64,000 bases of DNA from Balneola sp. (lineage in GTDB: Bacteria; Bacteroidota; Rhodothermia; Balneolales; Balneolaceae), in the NCBI GenBank assembly GCA_017643645.1, contig JAEPNB010000002.1:310001-374000 (forward strand), given 5' to 3'. Made by a program: the position numbers and the translations under genes. Of this stretch, positions 44,701 through 52,991 are shown in pieces. Position 1 is the stretch's first letter. Every line of letters begins with the position of its first letter. The notes under the pieces were generated by a model. The model was not told where the DNA came from, searched no databases, and saw only the letters and a program-made list of their open reading frames with translations.

Positions 44701-45159
44701 AGACGCAGAAATGCAGGTTGGTTTATGGAAGAGGAATATGTACATGAAGAACAATCAAAAGTACTGAAAGATATCGTAGAGAAAGGCGGAATTGCCGGAG
44801 TAGGAAGTCACGGTCAATTGCAAGGACTTGGGTTCCATTGGGAGCTTTGGGCCATTCAGAGCGGGGGACTAAGCGAGCACGATGCACTTAAAGTTGCAAC
44901 CATTCACGGCGCAAAAGCCATCGGTTTAGAGCGTGATCTTGGGACCATCGAAGTTGGTAAGCTGGCCGATTTTGTGATTATGGATAAGGATCCGTTACAA
45001 AACATCCGAAACACAAATTCTGTGAGCTACATCATGAAAAACGGAAGATTGTATAATGCCAATACTCTAGATCAGGTATTTCCGGTTAAAGAAGAACTTG
45101 GGACTTTCTGGTGGCAAAATACAGGTCCGATGAATGTGCCGGGAGTGAAGGAAAAGTAG
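41776..45159 (+). CDS. Large secreted amidohydrolase with N-terminal PD40 beta-propeller
   Basis: The protein has 1127 residues. The signal peptide ends near KSIAQ (residue 30). Residues about 50-640 are a Tol-like propeller with repeated WSPDGKWIAF, SPDGRYIWF and PEWAPDGKYII units. A Lys/Glu/Asp tract (residues about 653-693) links to an amidohydrolase domain that starts VIVLRGATAITMNGDEII and carries the metal motif VDTHAHFRHP. A GVGSHGQLQGLGFHWELWA segment and KLADFVIMDKDPL end the barrel. The combination is a recognised Bacteroidota/Balneolota secreted family, probably acting on peptides or cyclic amides. The stop TAG is followed directly by an octamer-repeat hairpin. Confidence 0.92.
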   Translation: MSAKKPFRYFQLILSAFLIAGFLSTKSIAQDEPAESDSTEEKIKNGDLPLEAGRELAFDLDEGSWIALDVSPDGETIVFDFLGDLYTMPISGGEATQITEGMQFDSQPRFSPDGNKVVFISDASGGEAVWTIDLSSEDLEKKQITKGKSNEYQSPEWAPDGKYIIASKNSPGNHKIWMYHVDGGSGTALVKEPGNLRMTEGAFSPDGRYIWFSRRSGTWQYNASMPQYQIATYDRETGDITTQGSRYGSSFRATPSNNGKWLVYGSRHDEHTGLVIRDLKTGSERWLAYPVQHDDQESRASRDVLPGISFTPDDKFVVASYGGKVWKIPTEGGDAIEIPFRVNSKIELGPELDFEYPISDSEEFTITQIRDAVPSPDGKMVAFTALNEVYTMEFPNGTPKKLVNMDETQAQPVWSPDGKWIAFVTWEPEGGKVYKVRSNGRNLTQLNEDNGVYQEPVWSNDGKRIVLVNGDSEGFRNATRRTAFRGTSNLIWLSADGSKDNFIAYSNGRSNPHFVKGNDRIFLSSFNGLTSIRWDGTDEKEHLKVQGSPATGSSFSPRASWIRMAPEGDQALAQLGYDLYVVTVPQVGGDAPTIRVGGSSSFPTEKLTDIGAQFPAWGWEANNIHWSIGNAHIRYSLDDAEAYEDSVKAAKEMDKKKKEEAKDSDEDEEDEAEDDEEKSDDKKEKKKDEGYQPLEKRIEVQAKRDTPEGVIVLRGATAITMNGDEIIRNADILVENNRIKEVGARGSFTIPSGAEIMDMSGKTIIPGFVDTHAHFRHPVNLHRGQFWSYLTNLAFGVITTRDPQTATTDVLTYGDLVDAGELLGPRVYSTGPGVFSSENIKSLDHAKDVLKRYSSYYDTKTIKMYGAGNREQRQWIIEAAREQELMPTTEGGLDFKENLTQVIDGYPGHEHSFPVFPLYKDVVDLVAFSNTAYTPTLLVAYGGPWTENYFYATERPHDNMKLNHFMPHENLDSRSRRRNAGWFMEEEYVHEEQSKVLKDIVEKGGIAGVGSHGQLQGLGFHWELWAIQSGGLSEHDALKVATIHGAKAIGLERDLGTIEVGKLADFVIMDKDPLQNIRNTNSVSYIMKNGRLYNANTLDQVFPVKEELGTFWWQNTGPMNVPGVKEK

Positions 45160-45238
45160 TGTTAGGGTGTGAAGGTGTTATGGTATTCTCTTTTTAAGGA
45201 AATACCATAACACCAAAACACTGTAACACCTTTTTAAA
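45160..45238. repeat. GTGTTAGG-type octamer array/hairpin after the amidohydrolase
   Basis: After the TAG come TGTTAGGG, TGTGAAGG and TGTTATGG, then a perfect 14-bp stem GGTGTTATGGTATT with AATACCATAACACC, followed by complementary octamers and TTTTT. The 13 bases from the stop codon (TAGTGTTAGGGTG) are identical to those at the fsa stop (18615-18627). It probably terminates both converging genes. Confidence 0.75.
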
Positions 45239-45902
45239 GAACTGATTCCGGAAAAACCTCTTCAAATCCATGTGGAGGACGAGCGAGTGACCAAGTCTCA
45301 AAATAGAAATGCCGCTCCGATCTGAATTTCTTTCCATTAATACTAAAGAATCGGAAAGCATCCGGTAGCATGCTTTGCAGGGGGAAAAAGAACTTAGTGT
45401 AGATATTTTTCTTGGAGAATAAATGAAGATCGAATCCATTTTTCGCTTGTTCTTTGTAGATGACTACAAACTCATTTTCCAAGACTTCTCTCAATTCTGT
45501 TTTCAAATGACCGACGTTGGAATTTGTATCCACGTGAAGAGTTGAGATATCGAAGTCAGCTTCTTTATTCCCAACAACGATCACTTCTCCATATTCCAGA
45601 CTATCAACGGCTTCATCCAGAGAGTCATAATTTCCGTTCTGTGTTTGATAGCTATCCGTACCCAATCCTTCTTCCAAGGCGGAAATAAATCCGTCGTACT
45701 CATCCAAAACATTCAACCCGAATTCTTCTTTTTCCAGATCAGTAGCTGTGAAATATAATCGGGAATAAGTAGGATCCGGCTTCATAAAATCAGCCAAAGT
45801 AGATTCGATCTGCTCCTTGGTACGATTCGCATTTCGATCCGCTAATTGGTCCAATCGTTGATCGTGATGAAAGATAAGTTTTAGAATTTGATGATTATTC
45901 AT
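45234..45902 (-). CDS. Hypothetical cytoplasmic protein
   Basis: The protein has 222 residues, no signal peptide and no membrane helix, and is acidic. It starts MNNHQILKLIFHHDQRLDQL. Features are a helical N-terminus (NRTKEQIESTLADFMKPD), an Asp/Glu-rich centre (DSLDEAVDSLEYGEVIVVGN), and a C-terminal part rich in aromatics (IYTKFFFPLQSMLPDAFRFF). I do not recognise the family. Normal codon use and a sensible start suggest a real gene. It converges on the amidohydrolase and shares its hairpin. Confidence 0.7.
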   Translation of the reverse strand: MNNHQILKLIFHHDQRLDQLADRNANRTKEQIESTLADFMKPDPTYSRLYFTATDLEKEEFGLNVLDEYDGFISALEEGLGTDSYQTQNGNYDSLDEAVDSLEYGEVIVVGNKEADFDISTLHVDTNSNVGHLKTELREVLENEFVVIYKEQAKNGFDLHLFSKKNIYTKFFFPLQSMLPDAFRFFSINGKKFRSERHFYFETWSLARPPHGFEEVFPESVL

Positions 45903-45935
45903 TATTCGTAGAAATAATTAGATATTTATCGTATG

Positions 45936-46234
45936 GAGCGGATCGCAATCCGCCCGTACATAAAGATATGGAATGTAATTAAGACCAAAAATCAAATCTT
46001 TACTCTGAATTCATTTTCCCCTGGGGGGAGATGATTATCCAAACAGTTCTTTGGATAATCCAAGGGGTGTTGCAAGTTGTTAAATCTGGCAACACTCTCG
46101 GTCTTCATTCGCTATCGGTTATGAATCCACTACCCTCAAGGAGAGATTTTTCCATCAGGCGGATACCAAAAAAAATCCCACTCACAATTTCTCATGAGTG
46201 GGAAGTAGGTGGCGGATAGCCATCCGCCCGTACA
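45936..46234. repeat. Paired CGGAT..ATCCGCCCGTACA repeats flanking a multi-hairpin element
   Basis: The sequences GCGGATCGCAATCCGCCCG (ending 45959) and GGCGGATAGCCATCCGCCCG (ending 46231) are the same small palindrome in direct orientation, each followed by TACA. Between them, 46016-46146 is a copy of the multi-stem family seen at 25125: TCCCCTGGGGGGAGA, GATTATCCAA/TTGGATAATC, GGTGTTGC/GCAACAC and CCCTCAAGGAGAG. The 345-bp spacer holds no gene other than these and the hppA terminator. Confidence 0.65.
46168..46203 (-). terminator. Rho-independent terminator of the prs-rplY-pth-hppA unit
   Basis: On the minus strand TCCCACTCA and TGAGTGGGA form a perfect 9-bp stem (46176-46184 with 46195-46203), followed by ATTTTTTTTGG. 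It lies 45 bp after the hppA stop in the correct orientation. Confidence 0.82.
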
Positions 46235-46247
46235 AAATATTAAAAGC

Positions 46248-48458
46248 TTAGATCATTGTTGCGATAACAAGTGCAACAACTGACATCAACTTAAGAAGGA
46301 TGTTTAGAGATGGTCCTGAAGTATCCTTGAAAGGATCACCAACAGTATCACCAACAACACCGGCTTTATGAGCTTCGGAACCTTTTCCGTACTCAACACC
46401 ATCAATGGTAACACCTTCTTCGATCATTTTCTTAGCGTTATCCCAAGCACCACCTGCGTTACTTTGGAACAATGCCATAAGAACACCTGCAGAAGTTACA
46501 CCTGCAAGAAGTCCACCAAGCATCTGAGCTCCTAAAGTAGGGTCGTCGCTTACAAATCCCGGAACAAATCCGAATAGTACAGGAACGATTACAGCTAGTA
46601 GTCCCGGAAGAACCATTTCGCGAATAGAAGCAGTTGTTGAGATCTCAACACATTTTTCATATTCAGCTTTTCCATCAGCAGCATCAAATGTTGCTTTGTC
46701 TTCGTCATTCCAATCTGTGTACTCAGTTTCACCGTTCTTATTCATCACATCAAGAGCAGCTCTTAATTCAGGAATATCTTTGAACTGACGGCGTACTTCT
46801 TCGATCATACTCATTGCAGCACGACCTACAGCTTGCATAGAAAGAGCAGAGAATAAGAATGGAAGCATAGCTCCAACAAAAAGAGAAGCCATTACAGTTG
46901 GGCTCAACACATCAATAGCGAGAAGCTTTACGTCATGCGTAGCGTTGTATGCTGTGATAAAAGCCGCGAATAATGCAAGTGCAGTAAGAGCAGCAGAACC
47001 GATTGCAAAACCTTTACCGATAGCAGCAGTAGTGTTACCAACAGCATCAAGCTTGTCAGTGCGCTCGCGAACTTCCGGTGGAAGGTCAGCCATTTCAGCG
47101 ATACCACCTGCGTTATCAGAAACAGGACCGTAAGCATCAACAGCTAACTGGATTCCTGTATTTGCAAGCATACCTACAGCAGCAATTGCGATTCCATAAA
47201 GTCCGGCAAAGCTGTAAGCTCCTACAATTGCGATTGCAATTATGATGATAGGAATTGCAGTCGAGATCATTCCAACTCCAAGTCCGGCGATGATGTTAGT
47301 TGCAGCACCGGTTACAGATTGCTTAACAATAGATAGTACCGGTTTTGTACCTGTACCTGTGTAATGCTCAGTAACTAAACCGATCAATAATCCTGCAGCT
47401 AATCCGAAGATAGTAGCCCAGAAAACACCCATGCTTGTATACTCAATTCCTGAGAATGTCCATGTTTCTGGAAGCATCCATTGGATGATGAAGAAAGAAG
47501 CAACCAACATAACAGCAGCTGATAAAAATTCACCGATGTTCAATGCTCTTTGTGGATCGCCACCATCTTTAACTCTTACAAAGAAGGTTCCCAAGATCGA
47601 AGTAAAGATTCCTGTTCCTGCAAGAACTAAAGGAAGCATTACTGCAGAAAGTCCGTCGAAGTTATCGCTCCAACCCGGAATAGTCATGAATGCAGCACCA
47701 AGAACCATAGTACCGATGATTGAACCAACGTATGATTCGAAAAGGTCAGCACCCATTCCTGCAACATCACCTACGTTATCACCAACATTATCTGCAATAG
47801 TTGCAGGATTTAATGGGTGATCTTCAGGAATACCTGCTTCAACTTTACCTACCAGATCAGCTCCAACATCAGCAGCTTTGGTATAAATACCACCACCAAC
47901 ACGAGCGAACAATGCGATTGAAGATGCCCCGAAAGAGAATCCGGTAACGATTGCCAATACTTTGTTTACAGCGCCGGCACCTTCAATACCAAACATCTGA
48001 GAGAAAGTGAAGAGTAAAACTGAAAGTCCTAATACCCCAAGTCCTACAACACCAAGTCCCATTACAGAACCTCCTGCGAATGCAACTTCAAGTCCTTTTC
48101 CAAGGCTGGTACGTGCAGCTTGAGTAGTTCTTACATTAGCTTTGGTAGCAACTTTCATTCCGATGAAACCTGCAAGTCCGGAACAGATTGCTCCAACTAC
48201 GAAAGAGATGGCAACCATCCAGCTCGAAGTTTCAGGATTAGCACTAAAAGCTAAGATTAAAGCTACTACAAGTACGAAACCTGAAAGCACTTTATATTCT
48301 GCTTTTAAGAAAGCCATTGCACCTTTTGCGATACTTTCTGCGATACGGGCCATTCGGTCAGTACCCACTTCTTGTTTACTTACCCAAGAAGATTTTAATG
48401 CGGTAAATAGAAGTGCAATAACACCCGCCGCCGCTGAGAAATAGATTATGTTTAGCAT
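46248..48458 (-). CDS. hppA: Membrane-bound proton/sodium-translocating pyrophosphatase
   Basis: This integral membrane protein of 736 residues with about 16 helices couples PPi hydrolysis to ion export. The substrate-binding signature [19 protein letters not shown] (DX7KXE) and the [20 protein letters not shown] loop are intact, as is the second acidic site near the C-terminus ([19 protein letters not shown]). The segment [15 protein letters not shown] has Ala where potassium-independent enzymes have Lys, so it should be of the K+-dependent type. H+ versus Na+ specificity cannot be settled by eye. It follows pth by 31 bp and ends in a strong terminator. Confidence 0.96.
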   Translation of the reverse strand: MLNIIYFSAAAGVIALLFTALKSSWVSKQEVGTDRMARIAESIAKGAMAFLKAEYKVLSGFVLVVALILAFSANPETSSWMVAISFVVGAICSGLAGFIGMKVATKANVRTTQAARTSLGKGLEVAFAGGSVMGLGVVGLGVLGLSVLLFTFSQMFGIEGAGAVNKVLAIVTGFSFGASSIALFARVGGGIYTKAADVGADLVGKVEAGIPEDHPLNPATIADNVGDNVGDVAGMGADLFESYVGSIIGTMVLGAAFMTIPGWSDNFDGLSAVMLPLVLAGTGIFTSILGTFFVRVKDGGDPQRALNIGEFLSAAVMLVASFFIIQWMLPETWTFSGIEYTSMGVFWATIFGLAAGLLIGLVTEHYTGTGTKPVLSIVKQSVTGAATNIIAGLGVGMISTAIPIIIIAIAIVGAYSFAGLYGIAIAAVGMLANTGIQLAVDAYGPVSDNAGGIAEMADLPPEVRERTDKLDAVGNTTAAIGKGFAIGSAALTALALFAAFITAYNATHDVKLLAIDVLSPTVMASLFVGAMLPFLFSALSMQAVGRAAMSMIEEVRRQFKDIPELRAALDVMNKNGETEYTDWNDEDKATFDAADGKAEYEKCVEISTTASIREMVLPGLLAVIVPVLFGFVPGFVSDDPTLGAQMLGGLLAGVTSAGVLMALFQSNAGGAWDNAKKMIEEGVTIDGVEYGKGSEAHKAGVVGDTVGDPFKDTSGPSLNILLKLMSVVALVIATMI

Positions 48459-48489
48459 AATACTCTTTTCGTTAGTTTATGATTGTAAT

Positions 48490-49047
48490 TCAATTAAAAT
48501 AATTCATTGCCCTTTCTATACCCAAATTCACGAAAGCAAGGGCAGCGTCGTGAGCGTGTTGTACAGCCTGATTTTTTTCCTCAAGCTCATCTTCATCAAA
48601 AGGAGACAGTACGTAATCGACTTGTCTGCCTCTCGAAAAATTATCACCGATACCAAATCGCAATCGTGGGAAGTCATTGCTTCCAAGCCGCTCAATAATA
48701 TCAGAAATTCCATTGTGACCGCCCGCACTTCCATTTGGCTTCATTCTGTTTGTGCCAAGTGGAAGGTTCAGATCATCATAAATGATCAGGCAATCTTTTT
48801 TATCTGTATTGAACTTAGCTAACGCTTTCTTAACTGCTGTACCACTTCTGTTCATAAAAGTAGTTGGTTTAACAAGAACGATTTTGCGTCCTTTGTGTCT
48901 TCCTTCAGCTATTTCAAAAGGTCCGCCACCCGGACCAAATGAAGTTGAAAGCGTTTTTGCCAGTTCATCAAGAACATCAAAACCGATGTTATGACGGGTG
49001 CCATCATATTCGCTACCGATATTTCCTAATCCTACGATTATGGACAT
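48490..49047 (-). CDS. pth: Peptidyl-tRNA hydrolase
   Basis: This 185-residue enzyme recycles peptidyl-tRNA released by stalled ribosomes. Motifs are IVGLGNIGSEYDGTRHNIGF (catalytic His in TRHN), KPTTFMNRSG, IIYDDLNLPLG (catalytic Asp) and GGHNGISDI. The C-terminus is typical (DYVLSPFDEDELE...AHDAALAFVNLG). It lies between rplY and hppA on the minus strand. Confidence 0.97.
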   Translation of the reverse strand: MSIIVGLGNIGSEYDGTRHNIGFDVLDELAKTLSTSFGPGGGPFEIAEGRHKGRKIVLVKPTTFMNRSGTAVKKALAKFNTDKKDCLIIYDDLNLPLGTNRMKPNGSAGGHNGISDIIERLGSNDFPRLRFGIGDNFSRGRQVDYVLSPFDEDELEEKNQAVQHAHDAALAFVNLGIERAMNYFN

Positions 49048-49084
49048 GGTGTTGAATTGGGCATTCCCGCCTTAACCACTTTGA

Positions 49085-49783
49085 TTATTCTTCAGTTTTT
49101 TCTTCTTCAGAACCTTCACCGTCAGCACCTTCCTCACCTTCAGGAGTTTCGCCTTCAGCTGTTTCTTCACCTTCAGCTTCGTCATCGCCTTCAACATCAG
49201 CGGTTAAGCTATCCAGGAAGTCAGCGCCTTTTGGAGGTCTGATCGTAACAATGGTTCTTCCTTCAGCATCAATTGGAGTGATTCCATCAAGGTCTAAATC
49301 GCCTACGTGGAAGGATTCTCCAATTTTAAGTGAGCTTACATCGATTATAAATTCTGCAGGAATAAATTCAGGCAGTACTCGGATGCGAACTACTTTCATT
49401 GGTTGGAACAAACGTCCACCATTTTCTACAACTCCTCGAGCATTACCGGTAACAGTAACAGGAATTCTCAGAGTAACTTTATGGTTATTAGAAAGAACGT
49501 AAAAATCTACGTGAACAGGTCTGTCAGTAACAGGATCAAACTCAACTCTTTTAACCAGTGTTTTATACACTTTATCGTCAAAAGTTAATTCAACGAGTTT
49601 AGTTTGTTGTGTTCTTAAAATTCTTTCCAGTTCCAATTCGTCTACAGAAAAGTGAAGGTTTTCTTTCACTTCAGGTCCGTAAAGAACTGCAGGAACTCTT
49701 TTTTGAGCACGAAGTTCACGGTTAGCTTTTTTACTAAGCTCACGTTTTTCGGCGTCTATTGTCTTAAATTCAGCTTTTGCCAT
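49085..49783 (-). CDS. rplY: 50S ribosomal protein L25/general stress protein Ctc
   Basis: This 232-residue long-form bL25 (Ctc) binds 5S rRNA. The N-terminal L25 domain has KKANRELRAQKRVPAVLYGP, and the middle TL5/Ctc beta domain has TDRPVHVDFYVL and LPEFIPAEFIIDVSSLKIGE. The last 40 residues are an almost purely acidic Glu/Gly/Ala tail (EGEETAEGETPEGEEGADGE), longer than in most relatives and likely disordered. The neighbours prs and pth match the widely conserved prs-rplY-pth order. Confidence 0.95.
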   Translation of the reverse strand: MAKAEFKTIDAEKRELSKKANRELRAQKRVPAVLYGPEVKENLHFSVDELELERILRTQQTKLVELTFDDKVYKTLVKRVEFDPVTDRPVHVDFYVLSNNHKVTLRIPVTVTGNARGVVENGGRLFQPMKVVRIRVLPEFIPAEFIIDVSSLKIGESFHVGDLDLDGITPIDAEGRTIVTIRPPKGADFLDSLTADVEGDDEAEGEETAEGETPEGEEGADGEGSEEEKTEE

Positions 49784-49805
49784 TTTGGATTTACTTACTT
49801 ATTCA

Positions 49806-50738
49806 TTAATTGTCGAAGAGTGCACTTATAGTATCGTTAGTATGGATACGCTGAATTGCTTCAGCAAAAATATCCGCAACACTCAGCACTTTGATCTTGT
49901 CAGAAGGCTGGCGAAGGGTTACTGTATCTGTAACTAAAACTTCATCTATAGGTGAATCTTCTATTCGTTGGTATGCCGGTCCCGAAAGTATCGGGTGAGT
50001 ACAAATTGCAGTAATATTTAGCGCGCCTCTTTCTTTCATGGCTGCTGCTGCATTTGTAAGTGTTCCGGCGGTGTCAATTAAGTCATCTACTATCAACACA
50101 TTCTTTCCCTCTACATCACCAATAATGTTCATGATCTCGGATTCATTAGCATTTGGTCGTCTCTTGTCAATAAAGGCGAGACTTGTTCCAAGCTTTTTAG
50201 AATACGATCGTGATGTTTTGAGGCTTCCCACATCCGGGGCAACTACCACCAGATTTTCAATTGGGTTGGATTTAAAATGTTCAATGAAAGCCCGGCTTGC
50301 ATAAAGGTGATCAAGCGGGATATCAAAAAATCCTTGAATTTGTGCTGCATGTAAATCCATGGTCAAAATGCGATCTGCACCTGCTTCAACAAGCAGATTT
50401 GCCATGAGTTTAGAACCAATAGATACTCTTGGTTGATCTTTTCGATCCTGGCGGGCATATCCGAAGTAGGGAATTACCGCTGTTACTCGCTTTACCGATG
50501 CGCGTTTTGCCGCATCAAGCATTAACAACAACTCCATGATGTTATCACCGGGTGGGGGAGTTGGTTGAATAATGAAAATATCTTCGCCACGGATGCTTTG
50601 CTCGAATTTTACATATAATTCACCATCAGAAAATTCCTTGATGGTAACGTCACCGAGTTTTGTACCGTAGGATTCAGCAATTGCTCTTGCGAGAGCGGGG
50701 TTGCTTCGTCCGGAAAATATTGCGAGAGGAGTATCCAT
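49806..50738 (-). CDS. prs: Ribose-phosphate pyrophosphokinase (PRPP synthetase)
   Basis: The protein has 310 residues and makes PRPP from ribose 5-phosphate and ATP for nucleotide, His and Trp synthesis. Motifs are IFSGRSNPALARAIAESYG, FSDGELYVKFEQSIRGEDIF, the ATP-binding flexible loop FGYARQDRKDQPRVSIGSKL, DLHAAQIQGFFDIPLDHL, and the PRPP loop VLIVDDLIDTAGTL. The length and motifs fit the class I, phosphate-activated enzymes. tRNA-Gln lies directly upstream. Confidence 0.97.
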   Translation of the reverse strand: MDTPLAIFSGRSNPALARAIAESYGTKLGDVTIKEFSDGELYVKFEQSIRGEDIFIIQPTPPPGDNIMELLLMLDAAKRASVKRVTAVIPYFGYARQDRKDQPRVSIGSKLMANLLVEAGADRILTMDLHAAQIQGFFDIPLDHLYASRAFIEHFKSNPIENLVVVAPDVGSLKTSRSYSKKLGTSLAFIDKRRPNANESEIMNIIGDVEGKNVLIVDDLIDTAGTLTNAAAAMKERGALNITAICTHPILSGPAYQRIEDSPIDEVLVTDTVTLRQPSDKIKVLSVADIFAEAIQRIHTNDTISALFDN

Positions 50739-50815
50739 TTAACTGCTAGCACTGAAAATTTCAGGATTACATAAAACAATAAGACGGCTCCTGTTGTTAT
50801 CTTATTGAGTGTTTG

Positions 50816-50886
50816 TTGCCCGGGGAGGACTCGAACCCCCACTGACTGGACCAAAACCAGCTGTCCTGCCATTAGACGACCGGGCA
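50816..50886 (-). tRNA. tRNA-Gln (anticodon TTG)
   Basis: The minus-strand cloverleaf has a 7-bp acceptor stem TGCCCGG/CCGGGCA and a D-arm region GTCTAATGGCAGGAC. The anticodon arm is CTGG-TTTTGGT-CCAG, giving anticodon TTG (codons CAA/CAG). A GGGGG-TTCGAGT-CCTCC T-arm and discriminator A complete it. No encoded CCA (the acceptor is followed by AC). It is 71 nt long, short but normal for Gln. It lies 77 bp upstream of prs on the same strand. Confidence 0.95.
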
Positions 50887-50942
50887 AAAAATGTTGTTTC
50901 GACAGACCCCAAAGATAGAGATAGATCGAAAAGCAATCAAGA

Positions 50943-52091
50943 TCAAAATGCTTTTTTTAGCACTAAACATTCTGAGCAGTTCTTTGGCTTACAATATTCC
51001 CTTAACTGATGGATAGATCCAAGCTTTTTTTGATATAAAGAAGGTGAAATTTCCAGCTGTGTAAACTCAGAAAGCAAAATTTTTGGTATAGGAGCTTTAA
51101 ATGAATTCCATTCTTCTTTAACTGAGGATGTTATTTTTTCTGAATGGTACAGCTTTCCAAGAAAGTAGAGTGCAGGAAGAAAAACAGTGGCGTATAAAAT
51201 TTTTGGGTGCCCGGCGTTCTGTACCCCGATTACGGAGCACCACACGTTCCAGAGTTTATAAGAATGAGCGTTCAAAAAATCCTCAAAAGGAGTGGACTTG
51301 ATCAGGTGTAAAAATTGAACCGCAGTTTTTATTCTGCGTGCCGGATGGCTGTGTGGTCTTGAGCCTTTAAAATTCCAGTTTATCTCAGAGTTTCCGAAAG
51401 CAATTTGATCAGCTTTTGACTGTAGACTATTCAATGTATCATGCTCCGAATTCAGTAAAGCATAAGCAAGTGTACGCATTTGTTCTCGGTTCTGGCTGAT
51501 CCCAAAGCCATCAAATACAGAAACGATAAGAGCATTTTTCCAAGCTACACTTTGGGGCGCATCAGAGGTGTAGAACGAAAGAAAATCATCAACTTTCTTG
51601 TTTAAATATTCCTGATGAGACCGTTCAATCTGTTCATGAAAAACATCCTCAGAAATAAATGTAAGATTGCCTGAGCAAGGCAGTTTTTTAGAATGATCGA
51701 GATTGGATAAAAAAGATCCTAAATCGGAATGGATATAGGGAAGAAGGTTAAGTGTGAATGGTGAGCTGCCTGATAATGTAGAAACCGGTTCCGGGTTTTC
51801 TTCCGCCACTACATGAAGTATTACATTATCATAATTATGATCAGAATGGTGGTTATGGGCTTTCCACCCGCTCGACTTCAGATGGAGTTCAACAGAACCA
51901 TTCCATTCGATATTTCCGATCAGTAATTTTGAAGATTTAAAGTCAGGGCCATCTGAATGATTTAAATTTCCTTGATGGATGATTTGAATAGGCTTCCCAC
52001 ATTCTGTGGTCAATGAGGTGTTATCAAACAAAAGCTCGTTCCATACCCATTGCAAAATTCGCTCAGAATATGGAAATGAGACTTCAGACAT
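50943..52091 (-). CDS. DUF2851 family protein
   Basis: The protein has 382 residues and matches DUF2851, a family confined largely to Bacteroidota and relatives. Hallmarks are the N-terminal SERILQWVWNELLF, then QIIHQGNLNHSDGPDFKSSK, IGNIEWNGSVELHLKSSGW and HNYDNVILHVVAEE. The C-terminus ends in a Cys cluster, CKPKNCSECLVL, that could bind a metal. The conserved D..D..E/H residues in the N-terminal half look nuclease-like, but this is inference. It overlaps the upstream YtxH gene by 8 bp. Confidence 0.88.
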   Translation of the reverse strand: MSEVSFPYSERILQWVWNELLFDNTSLTTECGKPIQIIHQGNLNHSDGPDFKSSKLLIGNIEWNGSVELHLKSSGWKAHNHHSDHNYDNVILHVVAEENPEPVSTLSGSSPFTLNLLPYIHSDLGSFLSNLDHSKKLPCSGNLTFISEDVFHEQIERSHQEYLNKKVDDFLSFYTSDAPQSVAWKNALIVSVFDGFGISQNREQMRTLAYALLNSEHDTLNSLQSKADQIAFGNSEINWNFKGSRPHSHPARRIKTAVQFLHLIKSTPFEDFLNAHSYKLWNVWCSVIGVQNAGHPKILYATVFLPALYFLGKLYHSEKITSSVKEEWNSFKAPIPKILLSEFTQLEISPSLYQKKLGSIHQLREYCKPKNCSECLVLKKAF

Positions 52092-52350
52092 CCTCTTCTA
52101 ATTCTTCATCTTCAAAATGGAGTAATTCGGTTGCTTCATAAAGATCCGGTAAATTATCCTTAACGCTCTTCTTTATGTTTTTTGATACTTCACCAATTTT
52201 CTTTTCACTGTCTTCCAGAATTTTATGGCTTTTGTCTTCAATCCATTGACGATTTTCTTTTCCGGATTTTGGAGTAAGTAATAAACCTGCTACAACACCA
52301 CCAGCGAAGGCTGCAATTCCTGTAAGTAAAGTTCCTAATCCTCTGCTCAT
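52084..52350 (-). CDS. YtxH-domain small membrane protein (second copy)
   Basis: The protein has 88 residues. An N-terminal glycine-rich TM segment (LLTGIAAFAGGVVAGLLLTP) is followed by KSGKENRQWIEDKSHKIL and an acidic tail (LLHFEDEELEEDV). The architecture is the same as the protein at 9722-10027, but the sequence is diverged. The overlap with the DUF2851 gene suggests co-expression. It is divergent from the PyrR-like gene. Confidence 0.85.
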   Translation of the reverse strand: MSRGLGTLLTGIAAFAGGVVAGLLLTPKSGKENRQWIEDKSHKILEDSEKKIGEVSKNIKKSVKDNLPDLYEATELLHFEDEELEEDV

Positions 52351-52476
52351 ATTAAGTCTCCCTGCATTTTTCTTAGGTTAACACTGTAAAGTACATAAAT
52401 TAACGATGGATATGTACATTAAGTTTCGCATTCAACCTTATTATTTTGTTACCTTTTATAAAATAAATATGTGCAG

Positions 52477-52977
52477 ATGAAACGGCAAATTGTATTGATG
52501 GATAAAGCCAGAATCGAGCGTTCTTTAAAGAGAATGGCAATCGAGGTTTGGGAGAAAGTAACCCCGGGACAGGAGTTGGTAATCGTGGGATTAAATGAAA
52601 GAGGGTTTGCTACGGCCAGAGTATTATTTGACTACCTGAAACCATATCACAGCGAATCAGTGATTGAATTGGTGGAATACGATGTTAAGAATCTGACGCA
52701 CAATAAGCAGCTCCCCGAATGTTCTGAAAAGTTCGTTCTTATCATTGATGATGTGATTTTCTCAGGTAAAACTATGTTCGATGCTGTATCAGCAATAATA
52801 AGTACGGGAGAACCTGAACGGATTGAAGTACTTACTTTGTTAGACAGGGGACACAGAAAGTATCCGATAAAGTCGAACATCACGGGGATGACCATTCCAA
52901 CAAAGGTGGGCGAGCATGTTGAAGTTATGCTTTCAAAAGAGAAACCGGAGCAAGTTGTGCTCTTCAAAAATAGTTAA
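52477..52977 (+). CDS. pyrR: PyrR-like phosphoribosyltransferase
   Basis: The protein has 166 residues from ATG 52477 (a GTG at 52471 is also possible). It is a type I phosphoribosyltransferase with the PRPP loop VLIIDDVIFSGKTM and the PyrR-type hood/C-terminus LLDRGHRKYPIKSNITGMTI and PTKVGEHVEVML. PyrR proteins are bifunctional uracil phosphoribosyltransferases and, in Firmicutes, RNA-binding attenuators of pyr operons. No obvious PyrR-binding anti-antiterminator is visible upstream of carA, carB or pyrF here, so a regulatory role is unproven. It heads an operon with a DUF3078 gene 14 bp downstream. Confidence 0.85.
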   Translation: MKRQIVLMDKARIERSLKRMAIEVWEKVTPGQELVIVGLNERGFATARVLFDYLKPYHSESVIELVEYDVKNLTHNKQLPECSEKFVLIIDDVIFSGKTMFDAVSAIISTGEPERIEVLTLLDRGHRKYPIKSNITGMTIPTKVGEHVEVMLSKEKPEQVVLFKNS

Positions 52978-52991
52978 TTACACATTTTAAG

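Noticed and set aside
46031-46219. 62-codon frame in the hppA downstream spacer
   Set aside because: It covers repeat stems and the hppA terminator; no ribosome-binding site or homology pattern.
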